50,157 nucleotides of DNA, taken from Prevotella sp. GTDB taxonomy: Bacteria; Bacteroidota; Bacteroidia; Bacteroidales; Bacteroidaceae. The stretch lies in assembly GCA_022782305.1 (NCBI GenBank), contig JALFPC010000039.1, forward strand, positions 1-50,157, written 5' to 3'. The number at the start of each line of letters is the position of its first letter. Position 1 is the stretch's first letter. Under the pieces are notes generated by a model, which was given only the letters and a program-made list of their open reading frames with translations, did no database searches and was not told the DNA's origin. Shown here in pieces: positions 1 to 8,573 of this stretch. A program made the position numbers and the translations under genes.

Positions 1-140
1 CAAAACTGCGTGATAAAGTATAGAACCACTACGGTATATAGGTGCAAAAGATTACAGCGGCTATCAACTCCAGTATGAAGTGATAGTCGCTGTAACTATA
101 GTATATAGGTAATACTACCTGTGGTTTATCGAATGCTTAC
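1..140. repeat. Left arm of a 140-bp exact inverted repeat
   Basis: Bases 1-140 are the exact reverse complement of 50001-50140. The match stops abruptly at 140/50001 on the inner side and runs off the window on the left. Inside are a 15-bp dyad (52-66 with 81-95, one G/T position, 14-bp spacer), two copies of GTATATAGGT (34-43, 101-110) and a short near-palindrome at 107-120. Bases 1-23 can be read in plus as the end of an open frame (tail KLRDKV, stop at 21-23) entering from outside. Inference: this is the inner end of a repeated element that continues beyond the window, so contig breakage at a repeat is the simplest explanation. Confidence 0.9.
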
Positions 141-143
141 GAC

Positions 144-515
144 TCAGAAGAACCAGAAGAAATATTGCACATAGTGTCCGAGGAAGGTTCCATCGTATTC
201 CTTGTACCGCTCCCGAACCCTCTTGCGTTCATCATAGAACATTTCATTGACCTCACGGATATGCTTCTGTATTTGACCTGTCATCCACTGGTGTTCCTTG
301 TAAAACATATCTTGAATCCTCTTCCAATCAGCATCATCGACCTTGACCGAAACCTGCAACTTGGTTGGGGCTTCCTTCAGCACATTATCGATGTTCTTGT
401 TGATGGTATCTACCTTACCGCTGATAGTGCCAACGGCAATGCCAAGGGCAGTCTGGGCTAAATTGTACTTACGGATGGCAGACTCCAGTTGAAGAGTAGC
501 ATTGACCCAAGACAC
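144..515 (-). CDS. Truncated coiled-coil protein, unknown function
   Basis: A 123-codon frame with a GTG start and a TAG directly upstream in frame (516-518), so the visible start is probably not the original one. The product is rich in charged residues and probably helical, with long K/E/R stretches around residues 60-105, and it ends in an aromatic tail (FFWFF). Its stop lies 3 bp from the edge of the 140-bp repeat. Both ends therefore sit on breakpoints: methyltransferase remnant on one side, repeat on the other. The general look (coiled, basic, next to mobile-element debris) would fit a mobilization or plasmid protein tail, but I do not recognise the family. Treat it as a gene fragment unless homologues of the same length exist. 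Confidence 0.4.
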   Translation of the reverse strand: MSWVNATLQLESAIRKYNLAQTALGIAVGTISGKVDTINKNIDNVLKEAPTKLQVSVKVDDADWKRIQDMFYKEHQWMTGQIQKHIREVNEMFYDERKRVRERYKEYDGTFLGHYVQYFFWFF

Positions 516-724
516 CTACAGATACTCCACTGCGAAAATTCTTAAGAACTAAGGATAATTCAATTCTTGACCAAGATATAGTCTATCCTGCTCAGATAGT
601 TCAAGATCGCATAAAGCATGTGCCACAAGGTGGCAACTGGCAAAATGTGCCAACTGAATTGTGGTTTGACCACAAGACACAGTCTTTGCATACCAAATTA
701 AATAAGAATAACAGCAGTAAATAA
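506..724 (+). pseudogene. C-terminal remnant of a cytosine-5 DNA methyltransferase
   Basis: A plus-strand open frame with no usable start runs from 506 (after a TGA at 503-505) to TAA at 722-724. Its translation contains RIKHVPQGGNWQNVP, which resembles the stretch in C5 cytosine methyltransferases just before the conserved motif IX. Nothing upstream in the window encodes the S-adenosylmethionine-binding or catalytic PC motifs, and the frame ends without motif IX or X. It is therefore a broken tail of a restriction-modification or phage-type methyltransferase. The break coincides within about 10 bp with the 5' end of the minus-strand coiled-coil fragment, as expected if a deletion or insertion joined two unrelated pieces. 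Confidence 0.5.
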
Positions 725-741
725 TAATCTAAATATAGGGT

Positions 742-768
742 TATGTCAGCATATAATGTGCTGTCATA
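742..768. other. Small inverted repeat
   Basis: TATGtCAGCA and TGCTGtCATA form two arms around a 7-base loop with one T/T mismatch. It lies between the methyltransferase remnant and the tRNA terminator. No poly-T run follows on either strand, so its role is unknown. Confidence 0.4.
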
Positions 769-807
769 TTTGATATTTCACTTTCGGTGGGGACTATTAA
801 TTCATAC

Positions 808-840
808 AAAAAAGATGTGCCTAATTAGACACATCTTTTA
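808..840 (-). terminator. Terminator of the tRNA-Asp pair
   Basis: AAAAGATGTG and CACATCTTTT pair around a 10-base loop, with A/T runs on both flanks. It begins 12 bases beyond the 3' end of the proximal tRNA-Asp on the minus strand, where a factor-independent terminator is expected. The symmetrical flanks would let it work in both directions. Confidence 0.75.
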
Positions 841-851
841 ATATTTATCAG

Positions 852-926
852 CGGTGCGTACGGGACTCGAACCCGTGACCTCCTGCGTGACAGGCAGGCA
901 TTCTAACCAGGCTGAACTAACGCACC
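852..926 (-). tRNA. tRNA-Asp (anticodon GTC)
   Basis: A full cloverleaf reads on the minus strand: acceptor arms GGTGCGT and ACGCACC, the anticodon stem CCTGC/GCAGG enclosing CTGTCAC (anticodon GTC), and the T-arm GGGTTCGAGTCCC. CCA is not encoded. The sequence is identical to the second copy at 955-1029, 28 bases upstream in the transcript. The 3' end faces the scarred region at the left edge of the window. Confidence 0.97.
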
Positions 927-954
927 CCACTTTGTGCGCTTATGAGAAAACCAG

Positions 955-1029
955 CGGTGCGTACGGGACTCGAACCCGTGACCTCCTGCGTGACAGGCAG
1001 GCATTCTAACCAGGCTGAACTAACGCACC
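955..1029 (-). tRNA. tRNA-Asp (anticodon GTC), second copy
   Basis: Identical over its 75 bases to the tRNA at 852-926, with the same anticodon loop CTGTCAC. It is the promoter-proximal gene of a two-tRNA transcript. The pair most likely arose by tandem duplication and serves dosage, since the two products cannot be told apart. Confidence 0.97.
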
Positions 1030-1055
1030 AATGGTCTGTTGCTCATTTGCGGGTG

Positions 1056-1087
1056 CAAAGGTAACACTTTTATTTGTATCTACAAAA
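1056..1087 (-). promoter_or_regulatory. Promoter of the tRNA-Asp pair
   Basis: On the minus strand TTTTG, 19 bases, TACCTTTG: a close match to the Bacteroidota primary sigma-factor promoter. The -7 box ends 27 bases before the mature 5' end of the first tRNA. Confidence 0.75.
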
Positions 1088-1166
1088 TTTTTCAATAGAT
1101 TTTTTAGAGAAATATTCATAATAACAAGAAAAATAGTATATCCGCTGCATTTTACCTTTTAAATAA

Positions 1167-1197
1167 TTGGCGTTTTGAATAAAAAACATTATATTTG
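1167..1197 (+). promoter_or_regulatory. Promoter of the GtrA gene
   Basis: TTG (1167-1169), 20 bases, TATATTTG (1190-1197). Transcription should start near 1202-1205, so the TTG at 1195 that opens the reading frame cannot be the translation start. This argues for ATG 1219, or ATG 1207 on a nearly leaderless message. Confidence 0.6.
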
Positions 1198-1218
1198 CAT
1201 GCTATTATGCACATTGAC

Positions 1219-1596
1219 ATGACAATAAAAGAAGATTATAAGGAACCGCTCAGATTTATAGTGACCGGAATAGTGGCCACGGCTATGCATTATGCCATCT
1301 ATTGGATGCTGATTGGGTATATCGGCATATCTCTGGCATGGTCCATAGGATATATCATCAGTTTCGTGGCCAACTATCTCATGACCACCTTCTTTACATT
1401 CAAAGTGAAACCCGGTATGAAAAAAGCTGGCGGGTTTGCTTTCAGTCATGTTATCAACTGGGCACTGCAAACAGGATGTCTAAACTTCTTCGTGTTTATT
1501 GGCATCGACAAGGTGTGGGCACCAATACCCGTGTATGCAGTATGCGTGCCCATCAATTTCATGTTAGTCAGATTCTTTATGAAAAGAGGTGAATGA
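1219..1596 (+). CDS. GtrA-like integral membrane protein
   Basis: This is a 125-residue, four-helix membrane protein with hydrophobic segments at roughly residues 11-32, 37-58, 72-92 and 98-118. The size, the start EPLRFIVTGIVAT and the NYLMTTFFTF motif between helices 2 and 3 are typical of the GtrA family (PF04138). Members help translocate lipid-linked sugars across the inner membrane for O-antigen glucosylation, teichoic acid or arabinogalactan decoration. ATG 1219 is preferred because the predicted promoter ends at 1197; ATG 1207 is the alternative. An acetyltransferase and a glycosyltransferase follow in the same direction, so a role in surface glycan modification is likely. The actual sugar cannot be read from the sequence. 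Confidence 0.85.
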   Translation: MTIKEDYKEPLRFIVTGIVATAMHYAIYWMLIGYIGISLAWSIGYIISFVANYLMTTFFTFKVKPGMKKAGGFAFSHVINWALQTGCLNFFVFIGIDKVWAPIPVYAVCVPINFMLVRFFMKRGE

Positions 1597-1673
1597 CAGA
1601 CAAGAACAACACAAGTGGCTAACATCAGTGAACCGATTACTGCAAACATTATATTATTACGATATAATATTAT

Positions 1674-2267
1674 ATGAACGACAGACTGAGAGACAAGATA
1701 GGAAATATGAGACAACTGAAAAGCTGGCTCTATGGCATGATCATGAACGACTGCGAGGCTCGACCACGATGGTGGGTGAGACTACTGGCTCCCCTTTATC
1801 AGAAAAGGGCGTGGAGCAGCAAGATATACCATAGCGTTAGAATGGACACCCCACCCTTTCGGCTTTTCTCCATAGGCAAAAAGAGCGTGGTGGAATCATG
1901 GTGTTGCATAAACAATGCCGTGGGCAATGTGACCATAGGTAACAATAGTCGCATCGGACTACATTCCACCGTCATAGGTCCTGTTAGCATAGGCAATCAT
2001 GTAATTGTGGCACAAGGGGTTGTGATAAGCGGACTGAACCACGGATTTGACAACCCCGAAACAACCTTCGACCAACAGACCGTGACCACAGCACTTATCA
2101 CCATAGAAGATGATGTATGGATAGGCGCCAACGCTGTGATTACAAGCGGTGTGAACATAGGGCACCACAGCATCATTGCGGCAGGAGCAGTGGTAACCAA
2201 GGATGTGGCACCATATACAATGGTTGGAGGTGTGCCCGCCAAGACCATTAAGAACCTAAAACATTGA
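1674..2267 (+). CDS. Hexapeptide-repeat acetyltransferase
   Basis: A 197-residue protein. From about residue 75 to 190 it is built of left-handed beta-helix hexapeptide repeats ([44 protein letters not shown]) and ends in the usual VPAKTIKNL tail. The loop containing GLNHGFD supplies a histidine in the position used as catalytic base in maltose/galactoside O-acetyltransferases and WcaF-type colanic-acid acetyltransferases. It probably transfers acetyl from acetyl-CoA to a sugar hydroxyl in the cytoplasm. The start is uncertain: ATG 1674 gives a basic leader, and ATG 1707 (MRQLKSW) would also fit. It sits between GtrA and a GT4 glycosyltransferase, which points to exopolysaccharide or O-antigen work. 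Confidence 0.85.
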   Translation: MNDRLRDKIGNMRQLKSWLYGMIMNDCEARPRWWVRLLAPLYQKRAWSSKIYHSVRMDTPPFRLFSIGKKSVVESWCCINNAVGNVTIGNNSRIGLHSTVIGPVSIGNHVIVAQGVVISGLNHGFDNPETTFDQQTVTTALITIEDDVWIGANAVITSGVNIGHHSIIAAGAVVTKDVAPYTMVGGVPAKTIKNLKH

Positions 2268-2290
2268 CAACATATAATCAAGATTTTATC

Positions 2291-3403
2291 ATGAGGATAG
2301 GTATAGAAGCACAGAGAGTGTTTAGAAAAAACAAACATGGCATGGATTATGTGGTGCTCGAAGAAATAAAGAGACTACAAAACATGGACCACAACAACGA
2401 GTATTACATATTCGTGAAACCCGGCGACGACGTATGCCTCAAGGATACGGACAATTTCCATATCATCACACTCAAATGCCCATCATATCCGCTGTGGGAA
2501 CAGATTGCACTGCCTTTGGCAGCAAGAAAGCTGAAACTCGACATTCTGCATTGCACCAGCAATACTGCGCCCATCTTCTGCCCTACACCATTCGTGCTAA
2601 CACTGCACGACATCATCTTCCTCGAAAAACGTACACAGACTAACCTATCGTTATATCAAAACATGGGATGGTATTACAGGAAATGGGTGGTGCCGATGAT
2701 TCTCAACAAATGCAACAGAATCATTACTGTGTCTGACTTTGAAAGAAACAACATACTAAACAAACTAAACATACAAGCAGACAAACTAAAGATGATATAC
2801 AACGGTGTGAACGACTGGTTTACTCCTGAGGCTATCAACGACACGGCATACACCCAATATATTGACGAATCAGGATATTTCTTCTTCCTTGGCAATACAG
2901 ACCCAAAGAAGAACACCGAGGGAACACTGATTGCCTACTCTAATTATCTAAAAGAATCAACAGTCAAACGCCCGTTGCTCGTGGCAGACCTCGACAAGGA
3001 TAGAGCCAATAAGATAATAGCACAGCACCATCTTGACAATATTGCAGGCCATATCATCCTGCCGGGATATATTAACAATGCCCACCTGCCCAGCATATAT
3101 GCACATGCCTATACGTTTATCTACACGTCATACCGAGAGAGTTTCGGCATTCCACTGCTCGAGGCCATGGCATCTGGAACTCCCGTCATAACCAGCAATA
3201 CATCATCCATGCCTGAAATAGCTGCAGAGGCTGCTCTATTCTCAAACCCACACGATCCAAAAACGATAACAGAAGCGATGATAAGAATAGAAAGAGAGAA
3301 GACACTGCACCAGACGCTCAGTGAGGCAGGAAAACAGAGGGCACAACACTTTTCATGGACAAATACAGCCCAACAACTGCTGCAACTGTATGAAAGTATC
3401 TGA
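2291..3403 (+). CDS. GT4-family glycosyltransferase
   Basis: This is a 370-residue GT-B fold enzyme. The N-terminal acceptor domain begins MRIGIEAQRVF; the C-terminal Glycos_transf_1 domain contains GNTDPKKNTEG and the E(x7)E retaining-GT signature ESFGIPLLE at residues 283-291, followed by MASGTPVITSN. GT4 enzymes transfer sugars from nucleotide-sugar donors with retention; many build O-antigen, capsule or lipid-linked oligosaccharides at the cytoplasmic face. ATG 2291 is chosen over an in-frame TTG at 2264, because 2264 overlaps the previous gene and the family start MRIGI begins at 2291. It is the last of three co-directional glycan genes with short gaps. Donor and acceptor are unknown. 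Confidence 0.88.
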   Translation: MRIGIEAQRVFRKNKHGMDYVVLEEIKRLQNMDHNNEYYIFVKPGDDVCLKDTDNFHIITLKCPSYPLWEQIALPLAARKLKLDILHCTSNTAPIFCPTPFVLTLHDIIFLEKRTQTNLSLYQNMGWYYRKWVVPMILNKCNRIITVSDFERNNILNKLNIQADKLKMIYNGVNDWFTPEAINDTAYTQYIDESGYFFFLGNTDPKKNTEGTLIAYSNYLKESTVKRPLLVADLDKDRANKIIAQHHLDNIAGHIILPGYINNAHLPSIYAHAYTFIYTSYRESFGIPLLEAMASGTPVITSNTSSMPEIAAEAALFSNPHDPKTITEAMIRIEREKTLHQTLSEAGKQRAQHFSWTNTAQQLLQLYESI

Positions 3404-3419
3404 AACACAACCTTTTTAT

Positions 3420-3450
3420 TTGGAGAAATGAATAATTATTTGTAACTTTG
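3420..3450 (+). promoter_or_regulatory. Promoter of the first ABC-F gene
   Basis: TTG (3420-3422), 20 bases, TAACTTTG (3443-3450), then GCAC. It lies just after the glycosyltransferase stop and about 75 bases before ATG 3528, giving an untranslated leader of around 70 bases. Confidence 0.7.
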
Positions 3451-3485
3451 CACCCGTTTTGCAACATTACGCAAATAAACATTAA

Positions 3486-5141
<1,656 letters not shown>

Positions 5142-5196
5142 TTTGCCACAAAAGGCACGGTTTTTGCATCTCCAACAATGTTACAATATCATAGTT

Positions 5197-5210
5197 GTGA
5201 CAAAGTGACA
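5197..5210 (+). promoter_or_regulatory. Direct repeat GTGACA-AA-GTGACA upstream of grpE
   Basis: Two exact GTGACA hexamers separated by AA lie 27 bases before the grpE start. No CIRCE element and no clear TAnnTTTG box are present in this 95-base spacer, so heat-shock control, if any, must use another signal. This repeat is the most conspicuous candidate. Confidence 0.3.
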
Positions 5211-5236
5211 GCGAAAACATTTTTATACTGAAAATC

Positions 5237-5824
5237 ATGAAACAGGAAGAAATAGAAAAGGAAGAAATAAACAACGAAGAAGTAAAAACAGAGGATGCCT
5301 GCAACAATAATGTCGACAATACAGAACAAAACAATGCCGACACTGTGGAAGGCAACCAGGAGCAGGACAACGAAGACCCACTCGAGGCTGCCAACAAGCA
5401 GATAGAGGAACTCAAAGACAAATATCTGCGCACCATGGCGGAGTTTGACAACTACCGCAAGCGCACACTCAAAGAGAAAACCGAACTTATTCTCAACGGA
5501 GGAGAAAAGGCTGTAACTGCCATATTGCCAATTATTGACGATATGGAAAGAGCCATTGCCAACGGACTAAAGAGTGATGACCCACAAGTGCTCAAAGAGG
5601 GTATGGAACTGATATTCCAAAAATTCATCAAAACACTTGAGACACTGGGAGTCAAGAGAATAGAGACACAAGATGTCGACTTCAATACTGATGAGCACGA
5701 GGCTATTGCTATGGTGCCTGGCATGGGAGACGACAAAAAGGGCAAGGTGCTCGACTGCGTGCAGACCGGTTATAAAATGAACGACAAAGTGATTCGCCAC
5801 GCCAAAGTGGCAGTAGGACAATAA
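5237..5824 (+). CDS. grpE: GrpE nucleotide exchange factor
   Basis: A 195-residue GrpE homologue. The first 60 residues are very acidic and N-rich; a long helix follows, containing DKYLRTMAEFDNYRKRT, the hallmark of the dimerising coiled coil. The C-terminal beta domain ends in VLDCVQTGYKMNDKVIRHAKV, matching the conserved end of the family. GrpE releases ADP from DnaK and so resets the chaperone cycle in the cytoplasm. The dnaJ start is 3 bases after the grpE stop, so the two are translated from one message; dnaK is not in the window. Length is normal for the family. Confidence 0.97.
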   Translation: MKQEEIEKEEINNEEVKTEDACNNNVDNTEQNNADTVEGNQEQDNEDPLEAANKQIEELKDKYLRTMAEFDNYRKRTLKEKTELILNGGEKAVTAILPIIDDMERAIANGLKSDDPQVLKEGMELIFQKFIKTLETLGVKRIETQDVDFNTDEHEAIAMVPGMGDDKKGKVLDCVQTGYKMNDKVIRHAKVAVGQ

Positions 5825-5827
5825 ACT

Positions 5828-6991
5828 ATGGCAAAAAGAGACTATTATGAGGTGCTCGGAGTGAGCAAAAACGCCACCGAAGACGAAATCAAGAAGGCAT
5901 ACAGAACTATTGCCATCAAATACCATCCTGACAGAAACCCTGGCGACAAGGAAGCCGAAGAGAAATTCAAAGAGGCTGCTGAGGCATACGATGTGCTACA
6001 CGACAAGCAGAAAAGACAACAGTATGACCAGTTTGGATTTGCAGGTCCAGGGGCTGGCGGCAGCGGCGGATTTGGTGGATTCGGCGGTAGCATGAACATG
6101 GATGATATCTTCTCTATGTTTGGAGATATCTTCGGCGGCAGAGCAGGAGGTTTCGGAGGATTCGGTGGCGGCGGACAGCGCAGACAACAGAAATTCAGAG
6201 GTTCCGACCTGCGCCTCAAAGTCAGACTCTCTCTCAAGGAGATAAGCACAGGCACAACAAAGAAATTCAAGGTAAGAAAGGACGTGACATGCTCACACTG
6301 CAATGGTAGCGGCGCAGAGGCTGGCAGCGGTTCTGAAACCTGTCCCACATGCCATGGTTCGGGAGTGATCACACATACCACACAGAGCATCTTCGGAATG
6401 ATGCAAACACAGGGCGTATGCCCCACATGCGGCGGCCAGGGCACAGTGATTAAAAACAAATGTAAGCACTGCAACGGCAATGGCGTGATAAAAGGCGAAG
6501 AAGTGGTGGAAATCAACATACCAGCAGGTGTGGCCGAAGGTATGGTGGTAAACGTGCCTGGCAAGGGTAATGCAGGCAAACAAAATGGTATCAATGGAGA
6601 CATACAGGTATATATCGAGGAGGAACCTAATGATACATTCATCCGCGATGAAAATGACCTAATCTATAACCTTCTACTTGATTTCCCAACAGCAGCACTG
6701 GGCGGAGACGTGGAAATTCCTACCATCGAAGGCACCAAGGTGAAAGTGAAAATTGAACCAGGTACACAACCCGGAAAGACTCTCAGACTGCGCAACAAAG
6801 GTCTGCCTGCAGTGCAAGGATATGGTGTGGGCAAGGGAGACCTGCTCGTAAACATCAGCATTTATGTGCCCAAAACACTGAGCAAGGATGAAAAGAAAGC
6901 TATAGAATCTTTCAAGAATAGCGATAATTTCAAGGGAGATAACATAACCAAGCAGTCGATATTCCAAAAATTCAAGCATTTCTTTGACTGA
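5828..6991 (+). CDS. dnaJ: DnaJ (Hsp40) co-chaperone
   Basis: A 387-residue type I DnaJ. The J domain carries HPD at residues 33-35, which stimulates DnaK ATPase. A Gly/Phe-rich segment follows (about 70-125, with GGFGGFGG repeats), then four zinc repeats of the CxxCxGxG type ([32 protein letters not shown]) and the C-terminal substrate-binding domain. All parts are present and in the normal order. It delivers unfolded proteins to DnaK in the cytoplasm. It lies 3 bases behind grpE, so the two form a chaperone operon, and a hairpin at 7011-7049 closes the transcript. Confidence 0.98.
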   Translation: MAKRDYYEVLGVSKNATEDEIKKAYRTIAIKYHPDRNPGDKEAEEKFKEAAEAYDVLHDKQKRQQYDQFGFAGPGAGGSGGFGGFGGSMNMDDIFSMFGDIFGGRAGGFGGFGGGGQRRQQKFRGSDLRLKVRLSLKEISTGTTKKFKVRKDVTCSHCNGSGAEAGSGSETCPTCHGSGVITHTTQSIFGMMQTQGVCPTCGGQGTVIKNKCKHCNGNGVIKGEEVVEINIPAGVAEGMVVNVPGKGNAGKQNGINGDIQVYIEEEPNDTFIRDENDLIYNLLLDFPTAALGGDVEIPTIEGTKVKVKIEPGTQPGKTLRLRNKGLPAVQGYGVGKGDLLVNISIYVPKTLSKDEKKAIESFKNSDNFKGDNITKQSIFQKFKHFFD

Positions 6992-7010
6992 TAAGCCAAA
7001 AGGTTATAAT

Positions 7011-7049
7011 TAAGGTATAGGAGCAGATGCATACAGCTCTTATACCTTA
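7011..7049 (+). terminator. Terminator after grpE-dnaJ
   Basis: TAAGGTATA-g-GAGC pairs with GCTC-t-TATACCTTA around an 11-base loop, 20 bases after the dnaJ stop. The tail is AT-rich rather than a clean T run, so it may terminate weakly or protect the mRNA end. Confidence 0.6.
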
Positions 7050-7116
7050 TTTATATATGTACACCTTCATTTATATATATACATAATATAATATATATAC
7101 AAGCATTGATTCTACT

Positions 7117-8436
7117 ATGACATACAACGAAGCAACAGAGTATCTCTACAACCAAAGACCTTCATTTGAAAGGCACGGGGCCGCAGGATATAAGGAAGGA
7201 CTCAGAAACACCATTATCCTCGACACTCATTTGGAGCGACCACACAGGCATTATATGACCATTCATGTGGCGGGGACCAACGGCAAGGGTTCTTGTTCGC
7301 ATACCTTGGCTGCCTTCCTTCAGATTTGCGGATACAAGGTGGGACTCTACACCTCTCCTCATCTCGTTGACTTTAGCGAGAGGATAAGGGTAAACGGAAT
7401 ACCTATCAGTCAGGACTATGTAGTGGAATTTGTGGAAAGGGAGAAGGAGTTTATCGACAGCCTCAATGCCTCGTTCTTTGAGGTGACCACAGCCATGGCA
7501 TTCAAGTATTTTGAAGAACAGAAAGTAGACATCGCCGTAATTGAGGTTGGACTGGGCGGAAGGCTCGACTGCACCAATATCATCTCGCCCATACTAAGTG
7601 TGATTACCAATATAGGGCTCGACCACACACAGTTTCTCGGCGACACATTGGCAAAGGTGGCTGGCGAGAAGGCTGGCATCATCAAATCCAAAACTCCCGT
7701 GGTGATTGGAGAGTATACGGAAGACACAAGAAAAGTGTTTGAGCAGAAAGCAAAAGATGAAAACGCCCCCATCATATTCGCCGACGACGACAATATGATT
7801 GAGTCATATAAAATCGGTAAAGATGGTTTCATCGAATATAATATTAGAAACATGGGAATGGTTAAGGGCGTGCTGTCGGGCATATACCAGGCTAAAAATA
7901 CCAATACCATCCTGCATGCCATTATCCAGTTGGGAAAACTCGGCGTGGTCAGCATGGGCAGCGACGAGAGGTCACGAGAGATGGTCAACGGAGAGATACG
8001 CAAAGCCATGATGCATGTAAACAGCCTCACTGGATTAAGAGGAAGATGGGAGGTGATAAAAGAGCATCCCTATGTGGTATGCGACACAGGACACAACGCA
8101 CATGGATGGACCTATCTGTCAAAACAAATTGCCACCACACCTTGCGACAAGCGACATATTGTGTTCAGCATGCTCGAAGACAAGGATGTGAATGCCGTAA
8201 TGAAGATGCTGCCCAAGAATGCCATATATTATCTTTCGCAAGTTGAATGCCAGCGTGCCATGTCAATAGAAAAACTCGCAGCACTGGCAGATGAATACCA
8301 CCTACCACACAAAGAATATAACTCAATATGGGAAGCATACACCGAAGCAATAAAGGCTGCATCGCACAATGATATGGTTTTTGTGGGCGGAAGTAGTTAT
8401 GTGGTTGCAGAGTTTCTTACCAAATTGGCCCAATAA
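7117..8436 (+). CDS. folC: Folylpolyglutamate / dihydrofolate synthase
   Basis: A 439-residue Mur-ligase-family enzyme. It shows the ATP-binding loop HVAGTNGKGS (about residues 49-58), the folate-binding segment GLYTSPHLVDFSERIRVNG, the family motif VIEVGLGGRLDCTN and the Mur-type ITNIGLDH. The C-terminal domain begins near CDTGHNAHG. It adds glutamate to dihydropteroate and to reduced folates, which activates folate and keeps it in the cell. Length is normal. The 125-base spacer upstream is very AT-rich (runs of TATATA) and holds the preceding terminator but no clear promoter box. The gene stands alone between the chaperone operon and the galactose genes. Confidence 0.95.
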   Translation: MTYNEATEYLYNQRPSFERHGAAGYKEGLRNTIILDTHLERPHRHYMTIHVAGTNGKGSCSHTLAAFLQICGYKVGLYTSPHLVDFSERIRVNGIPISQDYVVEFVEREKEFIDSLNASFFEVTTAMAFKYFEEQKVDIAVIEVGLGGRLDCTNIISPILSVITNIGLDHTQFLGDTLAKVAGEKAGIIKSKTPVVIGEYTEDTRKVFEQKAKDENAPIIFADDDNMIESYKIGKDGFIEYNIRNMGMVKGVLSGIYQAKNTNTILHAIIQLGKLGVVSMGSDERSREMVNGEIRKAMMHVNSLTGLRGRWEVIKEHPYVVCDTGHNAHGWTYLSKQIATTPCDKRHIVFSMLEDKDVNAVMKMLPKNAIYYLSQVECQRAMSIEKLAALADEYHLPHKEYNSIWEAYTEAIKAASHNDMVFVGGSSYVVAEFLTKLAQ

Positions 8437-8511
8437 ATGAGGTGATAGTAACACAGATTTACTATTTATGTGTTTTTAACATTGTGAAAGACTAAATTTT
8501 ATCTCTATTAT

Positions 8512-8542
8512 TTGCCATTTTCATTTTTTTTCGGTTACTTTG
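8512..8542 (+). promoter_or_regulatory. Promoter of the galactose genes
   Basis: TTG (8512-8514), 20 bases, TTACTTTG (8535-8542), one base off the TAnnTTTG consensus. It lies about 30 bases before the galM start codon at 8574. Confidence 0.55.
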
Positions 8543-8573
8543 CAAAACAATCAGTAACTAAAACATTTTGACT

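Noticed and set aside
52..95. Factor-independent terminator in the repeat arm
   Set aside because: The stem is long but no T run follows in either direction, and direct repeats flank it symmetrically.
1..140. Group II intron end
   Set aside because: No domain V-like GAGC...GTTC hairpin or GTGYG boundary is seen at the edge.
165..461. A 98-codon plus-strand open frame in the left scar
   Set aside because: It is the complement of the coiled-coil fragment; the minus frame is longer and has a more protein-like composition.
1589..1834. An 81-codon frame overlapping the end of GtrA
   Set aside because: It overlaps the acetyltransferase frame, which has clear family repeats; the short frame has none.
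5845..6642. A 265-codon minus-strand open frame
   Set aside because: It lies wholly antisense to dnaJ; its proline- and leucine-rich product is the mirror of the Gly/Phe-rich and zinc-finger codons.
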